Below, piece by piece: positions 1 to 8,826 of a stretch of DNA of 64,000 bases (positions are counted from its first letter, which is position 1; each line of letters starts with the position of its first letter). The translations under genes and the position numbers were made by a program. The notes below the pieces were generated by a model. The model was not told where the DNA came from, ran no database searches, and saw only the letters and a program-made list of their open reading frames with translations. The DNA is from Iodidimonas nitroreducens (lineage in GTDB: Bacteria; Pseudomonadota; Alphaproteobacteria; Sphingomonadales; Rhodothalassiaceae): NCBI RefSeq assembly GCF_008579165.1, contig NZ_BKCN01000005.1, one strand, 5' to 3'.

Positions 1-1
1 T

Positions 2-418
2 TTGGAAAGCGCGCTGACTTTTGCCAAAGCAAGGGATATGCCGACAGTGATGATGATCGGGTGCGACATGCCTTTTCTCCCCGATGATCTGCTGCCGCGC
101 CTTCATCATGCATTGGAAGGTCATGGCGTTGCGCTGGCTTGTTCTGGTGGCAGGTTGCACCCGCTGGCTGGTGTATGGCGAACCGAAGTGCTTGATATCT
201 TGCCAGATTATTGGAATAGCGGTCGTCGGTCGATGCAGGGCTTTGCACGGGAATGTACCATGGCCAAAGTGGATTGGCCGATTACGTCTTATGATCCGTT
301 TTTCAATATCAATACGCATGATGATCTGCAGAAGGCCGAAAGGCTTGCTTCAAGGGGCGAAGGGCACTTTGGCGATAATTCTTTCCGGCGTTTCCGGCGT
401 GCCGGTGATGCGCTATGA
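2..418 (+). CDS. mobA: Molybdenum cofactor guanylyltransferase MobA, C-terminal part
   Basis: MobA transfers GMP from GTP to molybdopterin, giving the guanine dinucleotide form of the cofactor, in the cytoplasm. The visible 138 codons hold the family's GCDMPFLP segment (the metal-binding Asp region of the nucleotidyltransferase fold), the HPLAGVWR stretch, and the typical end FFNINTHDDLQKAERL. The frame is open at the left edge of the window, so roughly the first third (the GGxSxRMG nucleotide loop) lies outside. A Mo-cofactor gene fits with the molybdenum-hydroxylase-like subunits at 36-37 kb. The last 20 residues, after AERLASRG, look atypical, and a frame slip near the end cannot be excluded. 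Confidence 0.82.
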   Translation: MESALTFAKARDMPTVMMIGCDMPFLPDDLLPRLHHALEGHGVALACSGGRLHPLAGVWRTEVLDILPDYWNSGRRSMQGFARECTMAKVDWPITSYDPFFNINTHDDLQKAERLASRGEGHFGDNSFRRFRRAGDAL

Positions 419-595
419 TCAGCCCGCGGGGGCGCGCCCCGGTCGGCTCATTCGTGGGCCGCGCGGATAGGTCCTTATCTTCGGGGTCGCATCTGGAAAG
501 AACGCCTTTGTGATTGTTCTGCTTTTGCCTTTTTCCCTATGAATGGGCTTTGCGCGATCATGAACGGGCCGATGGCTTGGGATATGGAGTGTTTT

Positions 596-1894
596 GTGAC
601 CCCACAGACGATGAATGCTGTGCTTTCCGACCGGCTTTTTGAGATCAAAAAGCGCCATGCCGATGCCTTTTCATGGCTGGATGGCCAGCAGGCGGCGATG
701 GTTGATCAGGTGATTGCCTGGTCAAAAATCAATAGCGGCAGCGGCAATCTCGATGGCCTTCGGCGCATGGGCGAAACGCTTGAGGACGCCTTTGCCAAAA
801 CCGGGGCCGATTGCACCCTTTTGCCCTTGTCGCCGGTTCGCATGATCAGCCTGAAAGGCGAGGATCAATCATTGGAACTGGGGCCATGCCGGTTGTTCAG
901 CATTCGCCCACAGGCCCCGCGCAGGATTTTGCTCACCGGTCATATCGATACGGTTTTTGCCGCCGATCACCCCTTTCAAACCCCGCGCTGGCTGGATGAT
1001 CAAACCCTGAACGGCCCCGGTGTTGCGGATATGAAGGGCGGATTGATCGTGATGCTGCACGCCCTTTTGGCGGTGGAACGATCCGGGGCGTGGGAAGATT
1101 TTGACTTCAGTGATTTCGGCTGGGATGTGCTGATCAGCGCCGATGAGGAAATCGGCTCTTTGGGATCGGCGGCCTATCTGGCGGAACGGGCGGCTTTCGC
1201 CCGGATTGGCCTGACCTATGAACCGGCTTTGGCCGATGGCACCCTGGCCGGGGCGCGCAAGGGATCGGGCAATTTCAGCTTTGTCGTTCGGGGGCGGGCG
1301 GCCCATGCCGGGCGCGAATTTGCCCTTGGTCGCAATGCCGTGGTGATGATGGCCGAATTGATCACCCAGCTTGATGCCTTGAATGGCCAAAGATCGGGGG
1401 TGACCATCAATCCGGCGGTGATTGCGGGCGGCGCGGCCCCCAATATCGTGCCTGATAGCGCTGTTTTGCGCTTTAATGTTCGGGTGGAAAGTGATGCGGA
1501 TGCCCAATGGGTGCGCGAAGGGCTCATGGCGATCAGCAAGGATATCGGTGCCCGGGAAGGGTTTCAGGTCAGCCTTCATGGCGATTTCAACCGTCCGCCC
1601 AAGCCCATCGGCCCGCGCAATCAGGCGCTGTTTGATATTGTCAGCGCCTGTGGCGAGGCTATGGATATCGGGATTTCCTATCGCGCCACCGGCGGCTGTT
1701 GCGAGGGCAATAATCTGGCGGCCGCAAACTTGCCCAATGTGGATACTTTGGGGGTGCGCGGCGGTGATATTCACAGCGCCGATGAATATGTGCTGGTGGA
1801 AAGCTTCGCCGAACGCGCCCGCTTATCGGCTCTCATCATCTTTGGCTTCGCCCATGGGGCTTTTGATGATCTGCTGATTGGGGAGGGGGCCTGA
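596..1894 (+). CDS. M20 family metallopeptidase/hydrolase of the arginine-catabolism cluster
   Basis: Zinc hydrolase of the M20 (carboxypeptidase G2/ArgE-like) family. Visible ligands and motifs are GHIDTVF (His and the conserved Asp), GPGVADMKGG (bridging Asp), ADEEIGS (catalytic Glu plus ligand Glu), TYEPALADG, and the C-terminal GGDIHSADEYV His. The dimerisation insert sits between about residues 220 and 330. The open frame begins at ATG 539, but GGAG at 585-588 is well placed for GTG 596, which I prefer. It ends 2 bases before astA, so it is surely co-transcribed with the AST genes. Its substrate is not evident; an N-acylated amino acid such as succinylglutamate or succinylornithine is an inference from position only. 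Confidence 0.82.
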   Translation: MTPQTMNAVLSDRLFEIKKRHADAFSWLDGQQAAMVDQVIAWSKINSGSGNLDGLRRMGETLEDAFAKTGADCTLLPLSPVRMISLKGEDQSLELGPCRLFSIRPQAPRRILLTGHIDTVFAADHPFQTPRWLDDQTLNGPGVADMKGGLIVMLHALLAVERSGAWEDFDFSDFGWDVLISADEEIGSLGSAAYLAERAAFARIGLTYEPALADGTLAGARKGSGNFSFVVRGRAAHAGREFALGRNAVVMMAELITQLDALNGQRSGVTINPAVIAGGAAPNIVPDSAVLRFNVRVESDADAQWVREGLMAISKDIGAREGFQVSLHGDFNRPPKPIGPRNQALFDIVSACGEAMDIGISYRATGGCCEGNNLAAANLPNVDTLGVRGGDIHSADEYVLVESFAERARLSALIIFGFAHGAFDDLLIGEGA

Positions 1895-1896
1895 TC

Positions 1897-2970
1897 ATGC
1901 TGCTTTTGCGCCCGGCCCGGCCTTTGGATGGTGATGATCTTTATGAACTGGCGCTATCGACCGGCGGCGGGCTTACCACCCTGCCGCCCGACAGGGAGAT
2001 TCTGGCGAGCAAGATCGAGCAATCCGTGAAAAGCTTTGCCAGCGCTTCGGGGCCTGATGGCGATGATTATTATCTGTTTGTTCTGGAAGATGTGGAGCGC
2101 GGCAAGGTTGTTGGAACCTCGGGGATTTTTGCCTCTGTGGGCCATAGCAAGCCCTTTTACAGCTACCGCATCCTGCATCTGACGCAACTGAGCCATAATC
2201 CCGATATGAAGGTGGATACGAAGCTTTTGCAGCTTGTGAATGATTATGCGGGTACCACCGAATTGGGCACCTTGTTCCTTCATCCCGATTATCGAAAAGG
2301 GGCCACCGGGGCTTTATTGTCAAAGGCGCGCTATCTGATGATCGGGGCTTTCCCCGAGCGCTTTTCCCAAAAGATCATGGCGGAAATCCGCGGCTGGACC
2401 GATGCGTCCGGGCGCTCGCCTTTCTGGGAGGCGATTGGGCGGCATTTTTTTGGCATGGATTTTCATGATGCGGATCGCATCAATGGCATGGGCAACAGCC
2501 AGTTCATCGCCGATCTGATGCCGAAATTCCCGATTTATACCAATCTTTTGCCCCAGGAAGCCCAGGATGTGATCGGCAAGCCCCATGATGATGCCCGGGG
2601 GGCCGTGCGGCTTTTGACCGAAGAAGGCTTCCGGGCGGCGGGGGCGGTGGATATTTTCGATGGCGGCCCCTGCTATGAAGTGCCGGTGCGCGATATTCGC
2701 ACCTTGCGCAAGGCCCGGCGGGTGCATCTGGCCGGGATCAGCAGTCAGCAGGATGGCGAACCACAAAAACCGCCCATGATGCTGGTGGCGTCCCTTCAAT
2801 GGCCCGATGTGCGGATGCTGGCGGTGCCGGTGGTGCAAACGCAGGAACAGGCGCAGGCGGATCATGAGGGGATCATCCTGCCGCCCGAAGCCGCGCGGGT
2901 TTTGGGGGTGAAGATCGGCGATCCCTTGATGATCGCCCCCCTCAATAAGGCCAGAAGCGGCAAAAAATGA
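1897..2970 (+). CDS. astA: Arginine N-succinyltransferase AstA
   Basis: First enzyme of the AST pathway: it succinylates arginine at the alpha-amino group using succinyl-CoA. The 357-residue protein is close to the usual length (about 340). It begins with the family's LRPARPLDGDDLYELA and carries TTLPPDREIL, GTSGIFASVG, LFLHPDYRKG and the GMDFHDAD segment, all hallmarks of the GNAT-like AstA fold. It starts 2 bases after the M20 hydrolase and is followed by astD after 54 bases. The last 40 residues (PPEAARVLGVKIGDPLMIAP) are an ordinary AstA tail. The reading frame is intact. Confidence 0.95.
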   Translation: MLLLRPARPLDGDDLYELALSTGGGLTTLPPDREILASKIEQSVKSFASASGPDGDDYYLFVLEDVERGKVVGTSGIFASVGHSKPFYSYRILHLTQLSHNPDMKVDTKLLQLVNDYAGTTELGTLFLHPDYRKGATGALLSKARYLMIGAFPERFSQKIMAEIRGWTDASGRSPFWEAIGRHFFGMDFHDADRINGMGNSQFIADLMPKFPIYTNLLPQEAQDVIGKPHDDARGAVRLLTEEGFRAAGAVDIFDGGPCYEVPVRDIRTLRKARRVHLAGISSQQDGEPQKPPMMLVASLQWPDVRMLAVPVVQTQEQAQADHEGIILPPEAARVLGVKIGDPLMIAPLNKARSGKK

Positions 2971-3024
2971 GCCATGGATCGGAATGCTTGGCAAGACGGA
3001 TAGGATAAGGAAAGACGAGAAGGC

Positions 3025-4541
3025 ATGACACAAGGCAGTACACAAGGCAGTACACTGGGCAGTACACAGGGCTGTAATTATATCGATGGCGCATGGGTGC
3101 CGGGCAATGGGCCTTTATTGAAAAGCCATGATCCCGCCTATGGCACGGTGATCTGGCAGGGCCAGCAGGCAAATGCCGATGATGTGGACCGGGCGGTCAA
3201 ATCGGCGCGTGCTGGTTTTCGCCACTGGTCGGCGCAATCCTTGGACGAACGGCTGGTGGTGATCGAGCGTTTCGGCGCGCTTTTGGCGGAGCGCAAGGAA
3301 GGGCTGGCACGGATGATCGCCTCCGAAACCGGCAAGCCTTTATGGGATGCCCTGGGCGAAGCCGGGGCGATGGCCGCTAAAATCGCCATTTCGATCCGCG
3401 CCTATCATGAACGCACCGGCGCGCGCAGCAGCACCCATGATGGCGTGCGGCAAAAGCTGGTGCATCGGCCCCATGGGGTGCTGGCGGTGTTTGGCCCCTA
3501 TAATTTCCCCGGCCATCTGCCCAATGGCCATATCGTACCGGCGCTGATTGCGGGCAATAGCGTGGTTTTCAAACCCAGCGAACAAACCCCGGCGGTGGCC
3601 GGATTGATGCTTGCGATCTGGCAGGAAGCGGGCCTGCCCGAAGGCGTGCTCAATCTGGTGCAAGGGGCGCGGGAAACCGGCATGGCGCTCTCGGCGCATG
3701 AGGATGTGGACGGTATTTTGTTTACCGGCAGTGTGCCCACGGGCAAGGCCCTGCATCGGCAGGTGGCGGGCCAGCCGGGCAAGATCATGGCACTGGAAAT
3801 GGGCGGCAATAATCCTCTGATCGTGAGCCATGTGGCGGATCTGGAGGCGGCGGCTCGGTGATCATTCAATCGGCTTTCATCACCTCGGGCCAGCGCTGCA
3901 CCTGCGCCCGTCGCCTGATTTTACCGTTCGGTTCAGAAGGGGATCAGGTGATCGATGCGCTGGTGGCGCTGATGGACAGGATCATCATCGGCGCATGGGA
4001 TGAAACCCCCGAACCCTTTATGGGGCCGGTGATCAATGCTTCGGCGGCGGATCGGGTGCTGGATCAAAGCGCCAGGCTTCTGGCAGCGGGGGGGCGGGCG
4101 ATCCGCCCACCGGTGCGGCTGGAACGCGGCGATGCCTTTCTCGCCCCGGGCCTGATTGATAGCACCCCCATCACCGCGCCCGATGACGATGAAATCTTCG
4201 GTCCGGTTTTGCAGATCATCCGGGTGGCTGATTTCGATGCTGCCATCGACCGCGCCAATGAAACCCGCTTTGGGCTGGCCGCCGGGCTGTTATCGGATGA
4301 TCGCAGCCTTTATGATCGCTTTCACGCTCGCGCCCGGGCAGGCATCGTGAATTGGAACAAGCCGCTCACCGGCGCTTCCTCGGCGGCGCCTTTCGGGGGC
4401 ATCGGCGACAGCGGCAATCATCGCCCCAGCGCTTATTATGCGGCGGATTATTGTGCTTATCCCGTTGCCAGCCTTGAACAGGACGAGGATCGGCTCAGTG
4501 CATCCGCCCCCCCAAAGGGTATCAAGCAGGAAAAGGCCTGA
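3025..4541 (+). CDS. astD: N-succinylglutamate 5-semialdehyde dehydrogenase AstD (frameshifted)
   Basis: NAD-dependent aldehyde dehydrogenase, the fourth AST enzyme, oxidising succinylglutamate semialdehyde to succinylglutamate. Two frames together give about 505 residues, the family length. The first (3025-3861) has the NAD-binding core with VFGPYNFPGHLPNGH, FTGSVPTGK and the general-base Glu in ALEMGGNNP. The second (3858-4541) has the catalytic Cys in SGQRCTCARR and the C-terminal EIFGPVLQ. The break is at about 3853-3860 and is mended by a single-base change. The N-terminus carries four 12-bp tandem units that encode TQGS-type repeats absent from ordinary AstD. It stops 2 bases before astB. 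Whether the lesion is real or technical is not known. Confidence 0.9.
3028..3075 (+). repeat. Four 12-bp tandem units in the astD start
   Basis: Units ACACAAGGCAGT at 3028, 3040, 3052 (one change) and 3064 (changes at its end) follow the astD start codon directly and stay in frame. They code for an extra, probably flexible TQGSTQGSTLGSTQG segment before the normal enzyme start NYIDGAW. The unit length is a multiple of three, so copy-number change would leave the frame intact. Confidence 0.85.
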
Positions 4542-4543
4542 TC

Positions 4544-5884
4544 ATGGTTGCTCGGGAATTCAATTTCGATGGGCTGGTGGGCCCAACCCATAATTATGCA
4601 GGATTATCCTATGGCAATGAGGCGGCGCAAAGCCATGCCTTGCAAATTTCCAACCCGCGCGAGGGGGCATTGCAGGGGCTGGAGAAAATGCGCAGCCTGA
4701 TGAAAATGGGGCTGGGGCAGGCGATTTTGCCCCCCCATGAACGCCCGCATATCAAAACATTACGCAGGCTTGGGTTTTCGGGCAGCGATCAGCAGATATT
4801 GGAGCGGGCCATCGCCACCGCCCCGGAATTGGTGCGCAATCTCAGTTCCGCCTCGGCGATGTGGACCGCCAATGCCGCCACCATCACCCCCTCATCCGAT
4901 AGCCATGATGGCCGATTGCATATCACCCCGGCCAATCTGGTGGCGATGTTTCATCGGTCCATCGAACATCCGGTGACGGCGCGGGTGCTTCAGTCGATTT
5001 TCCCTGAAGGTGCGCGCTTTGGTCATCATCCGGCTCTGCCATCCTCGCCGCATATGGGGGATGAGGGGGCGGCCAATCATAATCGCTTTTCCAGCGCTTA
5101 TGATCAGCCCGGATTGCATCTGTTTGTTTATGGGGCCCAAGCCTTTTCCCGCGATGGCGCACCAAAGCGCTATCCGGCCCGGCAAACACGTGAGGCATCT
5201 GAAGCCATTGCCCGCCAGCATGGGGTGAAATCGGCGCTGTTTGTGCAGCAAAATCCGGTGGCGATCGATGCCGGAGCCTTTCATAATGATGTGGTTGCGG
5301 TGTCGAACGGACCAGTGTTTTTCTATCATGAACAGGCTTTTGCCGATCCTGCGGCTTTGGAGGAAAATTTGGCGAAAGCCGCGCCTGCGATTGATTTTTC
5401 CTTCATCAGGGTTCCCGCCGCTGAGGTGAGCCTGAAGGATGCTGTCAAATCCTATCTGTTCAATTCCCAGCTTCTCAGCCTGCCTCATGAACCGGGGATG
5501 ACCCTGATCCTGCCGATGGAGGTGGCGGAAACGCCATCCGCCAAAGCCTATGTGGATCGCTTATTGGCGCAAAACAAAGTGATCGGCGCGGCGCAGTATC
5601 TGGATGTACGGCAAAGCATGCGCAATGGGGGCGGGCCCGCCTGCTTGCGCCTGCGGGTGGTGTTGACCGAGGCCGAACGTGATGCTTTGGGGGCCGGAGT
5701 GATTTTGGATGAGGCCCGCATCGATGCTTTATCCGCTTGGGTCAATCGCCATTATCGGGATCGTTTGTCAGCCGATGATCTGCGCGATCCGCATTTGCTG
5801 GATGAAAGCCGCACGGCTCTTGATGAACTGACCGGCCTTTTGGGGCTGGGGCCGGTTTATGATTTTCAGCGTGAAGCGGATTGA
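4544..5884 (+). CDS. astB: N-succinylarginine dihydrolase AstB
   Basis: Second AST enzyme: it hydrolyses succinylarginine to succinylornithine, two ammonia and CO2. The 446-residue protein matches the family length and has the catalytic triad in place: Glu174 in MGDEGAANH, His247 in AFHNDVV, and nucleophile Cys367 in NGGGPACLRL. The N-terminus NFDGLVGPTHNYAGLS is the family signature. It follows astD by 2 bases and closes the cluster; astC (transaminase) and astE (desuccinylase) are not in the window, so the route is completed elsewhere or partly by the M20 hydrolase at the head of this operon (inference). Confidence 0.96.
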   Translation: MVAREFNFDGLVGPTHNYAGLSYGNEAAQSHALQISNPREGALQGLEKMRSLMKMGLGQAILPPHERPHIKTLRRLGFSGSDQQILERAIATAPELVRNLSSASAMWTANAATITPSSDSHDGRLHITPANLVAMFHRSIEHPVTARVLQSIFPEGARFGHHPALPSSPHMGDEGAANHNRFSSAYDQPGLHLFVYGAQAFSRDGAPKRYPARQTREASEAIARQHGVKSALFVQQNPVAIDAGAFHNDVVAVSNGPVFFYHEQAFADPAALEENLAKAAPAIDFSFIRVPAAEVSLKDAVKSYLFNSQLLSLPHEPGMTLILPMEVAETPSAKAYVDRLLAQNKVIGAAQYLDVRQSMRNGGGPACLRLRVVLTEAERDALGAGVILDEARIDALSAWVNRHYRDRLSADDLRDPHLLDESRTALDELTGLLGLGPVYDFQREAD

Positions 5885-6161
5885 AAGAGCGGGCATGGCG
5901 CGGAAGATGCCGGAGCGTGGGCGCGTCAAAAATAAACTTCTTAAAGTTGCAATGGCTGATTAGTCTTTCTGCAATTATGAATATATCTATTATCTCCTTG
6001 AGGTTATTTTTCACCTAAATATTGCGTATATTCTGCAATATTTACAAAAATAATGTCATTAAGCGTATTGTAATGCACGTATTTTAAGAAGTTTTTAGGA
6101 ATTCCCTGCGAATGATCAATCTCACAACATTGTGATAAATCATTAGAGCGGGAGGGGCGGC
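5885..6161 (+). promoter_or_regulatory. AT-rich intergenic region with two inverted repeats
   Basis: This 277-bp gap is much more AT-rich than its surroundings and probably holds the promoter of the YfiR-like gene. Two symmetrical sites stand out: AATATTGC (6018-6025) with GCAATATT (6035-6042), perfect 8-bp arms 9 bases apart; and TCACAA-CA-TTGTGA (6122-6135), perfect 6-bp arms, 27 bases before the start codon. The binding proteins are unknown. No small gene is evident. Confidence 0.5.
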
Positions 6162-6743
6162 ATGACTGATGCCACCACGGGAACATTTTCTGATCTTTAT
6201 CGGGGTGGACGGCCAATGCGCCAAGCCCTGAGCTTGGTTTTCTCGCTTGTTCTTGGCACTTGCCTTGCTTCGCAGGCATTGGCCACCAGCGAAAAAGATC
6301 TTCAGGTTGCAACGCGCGCCTTGTCGTTCGTTAGCGATCTGCCGCCGGGCTCCCTTGATACCGCCATCATTTATGATGCGGGGAATGGGGCATCCAAAAG
6401 CGATGCTGATGCCATTTTTGCCTTCCTCACCGCCAATCCCGCAGCGGGAAAATCAAAGCTCGTGCCCAGATTGCTGCCAGCGGGCGATCTTTCCGCTTTG
6501 GCGGGGGCAAAAATCGCCTTTGTGGCCGATCAAACAACGGCATTTCTCCCCGCTATTGCGGCTGAAGCAAAATCCAAAGCGGTGATTACCGTTTCGTCGG
6601 ATCGGGCCTGTGTTGAAGGCGGTGCCTGCGTGGTGGGGGTTTCTTCTGCGCCGCGCGTTGAAATTCTGGTCAATAAGGCTGCCGCCGAGGCAACCGGAAC
6701 GAGCTTTGGTTCGGCCTTTCTCATGCTCATCAAAGAAATCTGA
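6162..6743 (+). CDS. YfiR-like (DUF4154-type) periplasmic protein
   Basis: Exported protein of 193 residues. A signal peptide is clear (LSLVFSLVLGTCLASQALA, cleavage after ALA). The C-terminal part follows the YfiR pattern: a strand, a Cys/Gly-rich GGACVVGV turn, then VEILVNKAAAEATG and a final hydrophobic helix. YfiR proteins repress a membrane partner from the periplasm. Two starts are possible: ATG 6162 has a strong GGGAGGGG site and an 18-residue extension, while ATG 6216 gives a textbook signal peptide but a weak site. It lies 23 bases before a TonB-dependent receptor and upstream of a methyl-accepting protein. Family assignment is by pattern, so moderate. Confidence 0.6.
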   Translation: MTDATTGTFSDLYRGGRPMRQALSLVFSLVLGTCLASQALATSEKDLQVATRALSFVSDLPPGSLDTAIIYDAGNGASKSDADAIFAFLTANPAAGKSKLVPRLLPAGDLSALAGAKIAFVADQTTAFLPAIAAEAKSKAVITVSSDRACVEGGACVVGVSSAPRVEILVNKAAAEATGTSFGSAFLMLIKEI

Positions 6744-6766
6744 GCCGGTTCACATCAGTTTGCAGG

Positions 6767-8811
6767 ATGACTAATATGCTTAAATTCAAAAAATACGCTC
6801 TCACTGCCTGTGTGTCCGTTCTGGCGATCAGTAATAGCCAGATGGCGGCGGCTCAGTCTGTTGATTACGGGTCCCTTGAAATGCTGTTTGGCGAGCCGGT
6901 CACGACATCGGCCACAGGCAAGCCCCAACGCGGTTCCGATGTGCCGGTTCCCATGGAAATCGTCACTTCAGAAAATATCGCCCGCACCGGGGCCACCAAT
7001 ATCCCCGATGCCTTGCGCCATGTTCTGGGGATCGATGTGATCCGCTGGACAACTGAAGGTGCCGATGTTTCGGTGCGGGGGTTTAATTCCCCCTATAATC
7101 CGCGCCTTTTGGTTCTGGTCAATGGCCGTCAGGTTTATTCCGATCATTTCGGCATGGTTTTTTGGAATGCCATTCCGGTGCAGATGGCGGAAATCCGTCA
7201 GATCGAGGTTGTGAAAGGCCCCAATACAGCCCTGTTCGGTTTCAATGCGGCCATCGGGGTGATCAATATCGTTACCTATAACCCGATGCATGATGATGTG
7301 AATGATGTGCGCTTTATTGCGGGCACTCAGGAAAGCAAGGAAGTGTCCGGTGTTTTGACCAAGCGTTTCAAATCCGGCGGCATTTCCCTTTCGGGCAGCT
7401 ATCTCGATGCCGAAGCCTTTGATGCCGGTGAGGCGCCGCGCATCATTCCAAAGGTTGATCCCACGACCAGCGCCTTCAGCACGCGCGGGCAGTTCAGGCT
7501 CGATGCGAAATCTGAAATCGGCTTTGAAGGCTCATGGTCATCGACCGAGCGCGCGTCTGTGGTTCCCACTTTTTCCGGAGCCACACCCGATGTGGAAACA
7601 TGGTCTTTGCGCGGCTCATATTTGCGCGATAGTTCCATCGGCACCTTGAAAGCCAATATGTATTTCAATGCATTGGATCATGAAACCGTGGTGACGGGCT
7701 TTGGAGCCCTGAATTACGAAAATGAAGTGTTGGTGGCGCAGGTCGAAGATCTCTTTAAAATCGGCAATAATCACGCTTTCCGCATTTTTGGAGAATATCG
7801 CCATAATGTGTTTCGGGGCGATTTTCCGGCCAGCCCGATTGGCGAAGGGGTGAAGGCGAATTTCGATTCTCTGGCGATCAGCGGGATGTGGGATTGGCAG
7901 ATTGCCGATAATCTCAATTTTGTTGGCAGCAGCCGGGTCGATACCATCGACTTCTAGCGCTCTGGTGATGAAATTCCCGGCTTTCCGCTGACCAATGACG
8001 ATTTCGACAAAGCTCTGACCAAAATTTCCTATAATGCGGGCCTTGTGTGGCGGGCGGATGCCGATACCTCGCTGCGTCTGTCGGCGGCGCGTGGGGTGAA
8101 GATGATGAGCCTTATCGAATTTGCGGCGGTGGGCGTGGGCCCCGGGCCTTTGCCGGGCACCAGCTTTTTCGTCACCGGAAATCCCGATCTGGGGGCCAGC
8201 ATCACCGAAGGCTATGATATAGGTGTCGAGCGGCAATTGCCCATGTTGCTGTCCAGCTTCAAGGCCAATCTGTTCTACACATCCTTGTCGAAAAACGTGG
8301 CGGTGGCGAATTTTGCGCCCAGCTTTGTCAATCCGCCCTTTTTCGTTTCCCAGCCGTTGATGTGGGCGCATCAGAGCAGGTGGGCGTTGAACTGGAATTC
8401 AAAGGGGAAAAAGATAATCTGCAATGGGGTGTGAATTACGCCTTCATTGATGTGAATGACAAATTCGACCTTTTTTCCCAGGGTGTGAGCTTTGTGGGTC
8501 TGGAATTCGAGCGTTCGACGCCTAAGCACAAGGTCAATCTGCATGGCGGTTATAGCCTCGATGGCTTCAGCATCGATCTTTATGGCCAATTCGTATCCTC
8601 TTCGGATCGGATCGTGCCCAATGCGGGGGGTGGTCTCACTCTTGATCGTGTGGATGATTTTTTCACCCTTTCGGGTCAGGCCTCTTATGACATCACCGAT
8701 TGGTGGAAAGTGACCCTGTCGGCGGTTGCGTTTGACAGTAAAACCCATCGTCCCAGCCAAGTGGATGCTGCCGAACGGCAGGTTTATCTGCAAACATCGT
8801 TCCATTGGTAA
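6767..8811 (+). pseudogene. TonB-dependent outer membrane receptor (in-frame stop plus frameshift)
   Basis: About 680 residues of a TonB-dependent receptor. The signal peptide ends near MAAAQS. The plug domain is well preserved (VTSENIARTGATNIPDALR, VRGFN, LVLVNGRQVYSD, IEVVKGPNTALFG, GVINIVT). The barrel is interrupted by TAG at 7955-7957 in DTIDF-stop-RSGDE, after which the same frame resumes, and by a frameshift at about 8350-8365, after which GASEQVGVELEFKG leads to the C-terminal strand ending in SFHW. All segments read as ordinary barrel sequence, so the gene is either freshly inactivated or misread at two places. No ligand can be named; the plug lacks an obvious substrate-specific signature. 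Confidence 0.85.
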
Positions 8812-8826
8812 AAGAGCAAGGTTAGC

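Noticed and set aside
869..1774. Long minus-strand open frame opposite the M20 hydrolase
   Set aside because: Its His/Arg/Gly-rich composition is the shadow of a GC-rich coding strand; similar shadows lie opposite most genes here.
7955..7957. TAG as a recoded (pyrrolysine-type) codon
   Set aside because: No recoding context or machinery is seen, the same gene has a second lesion, and a read error or real mutation is simpler.
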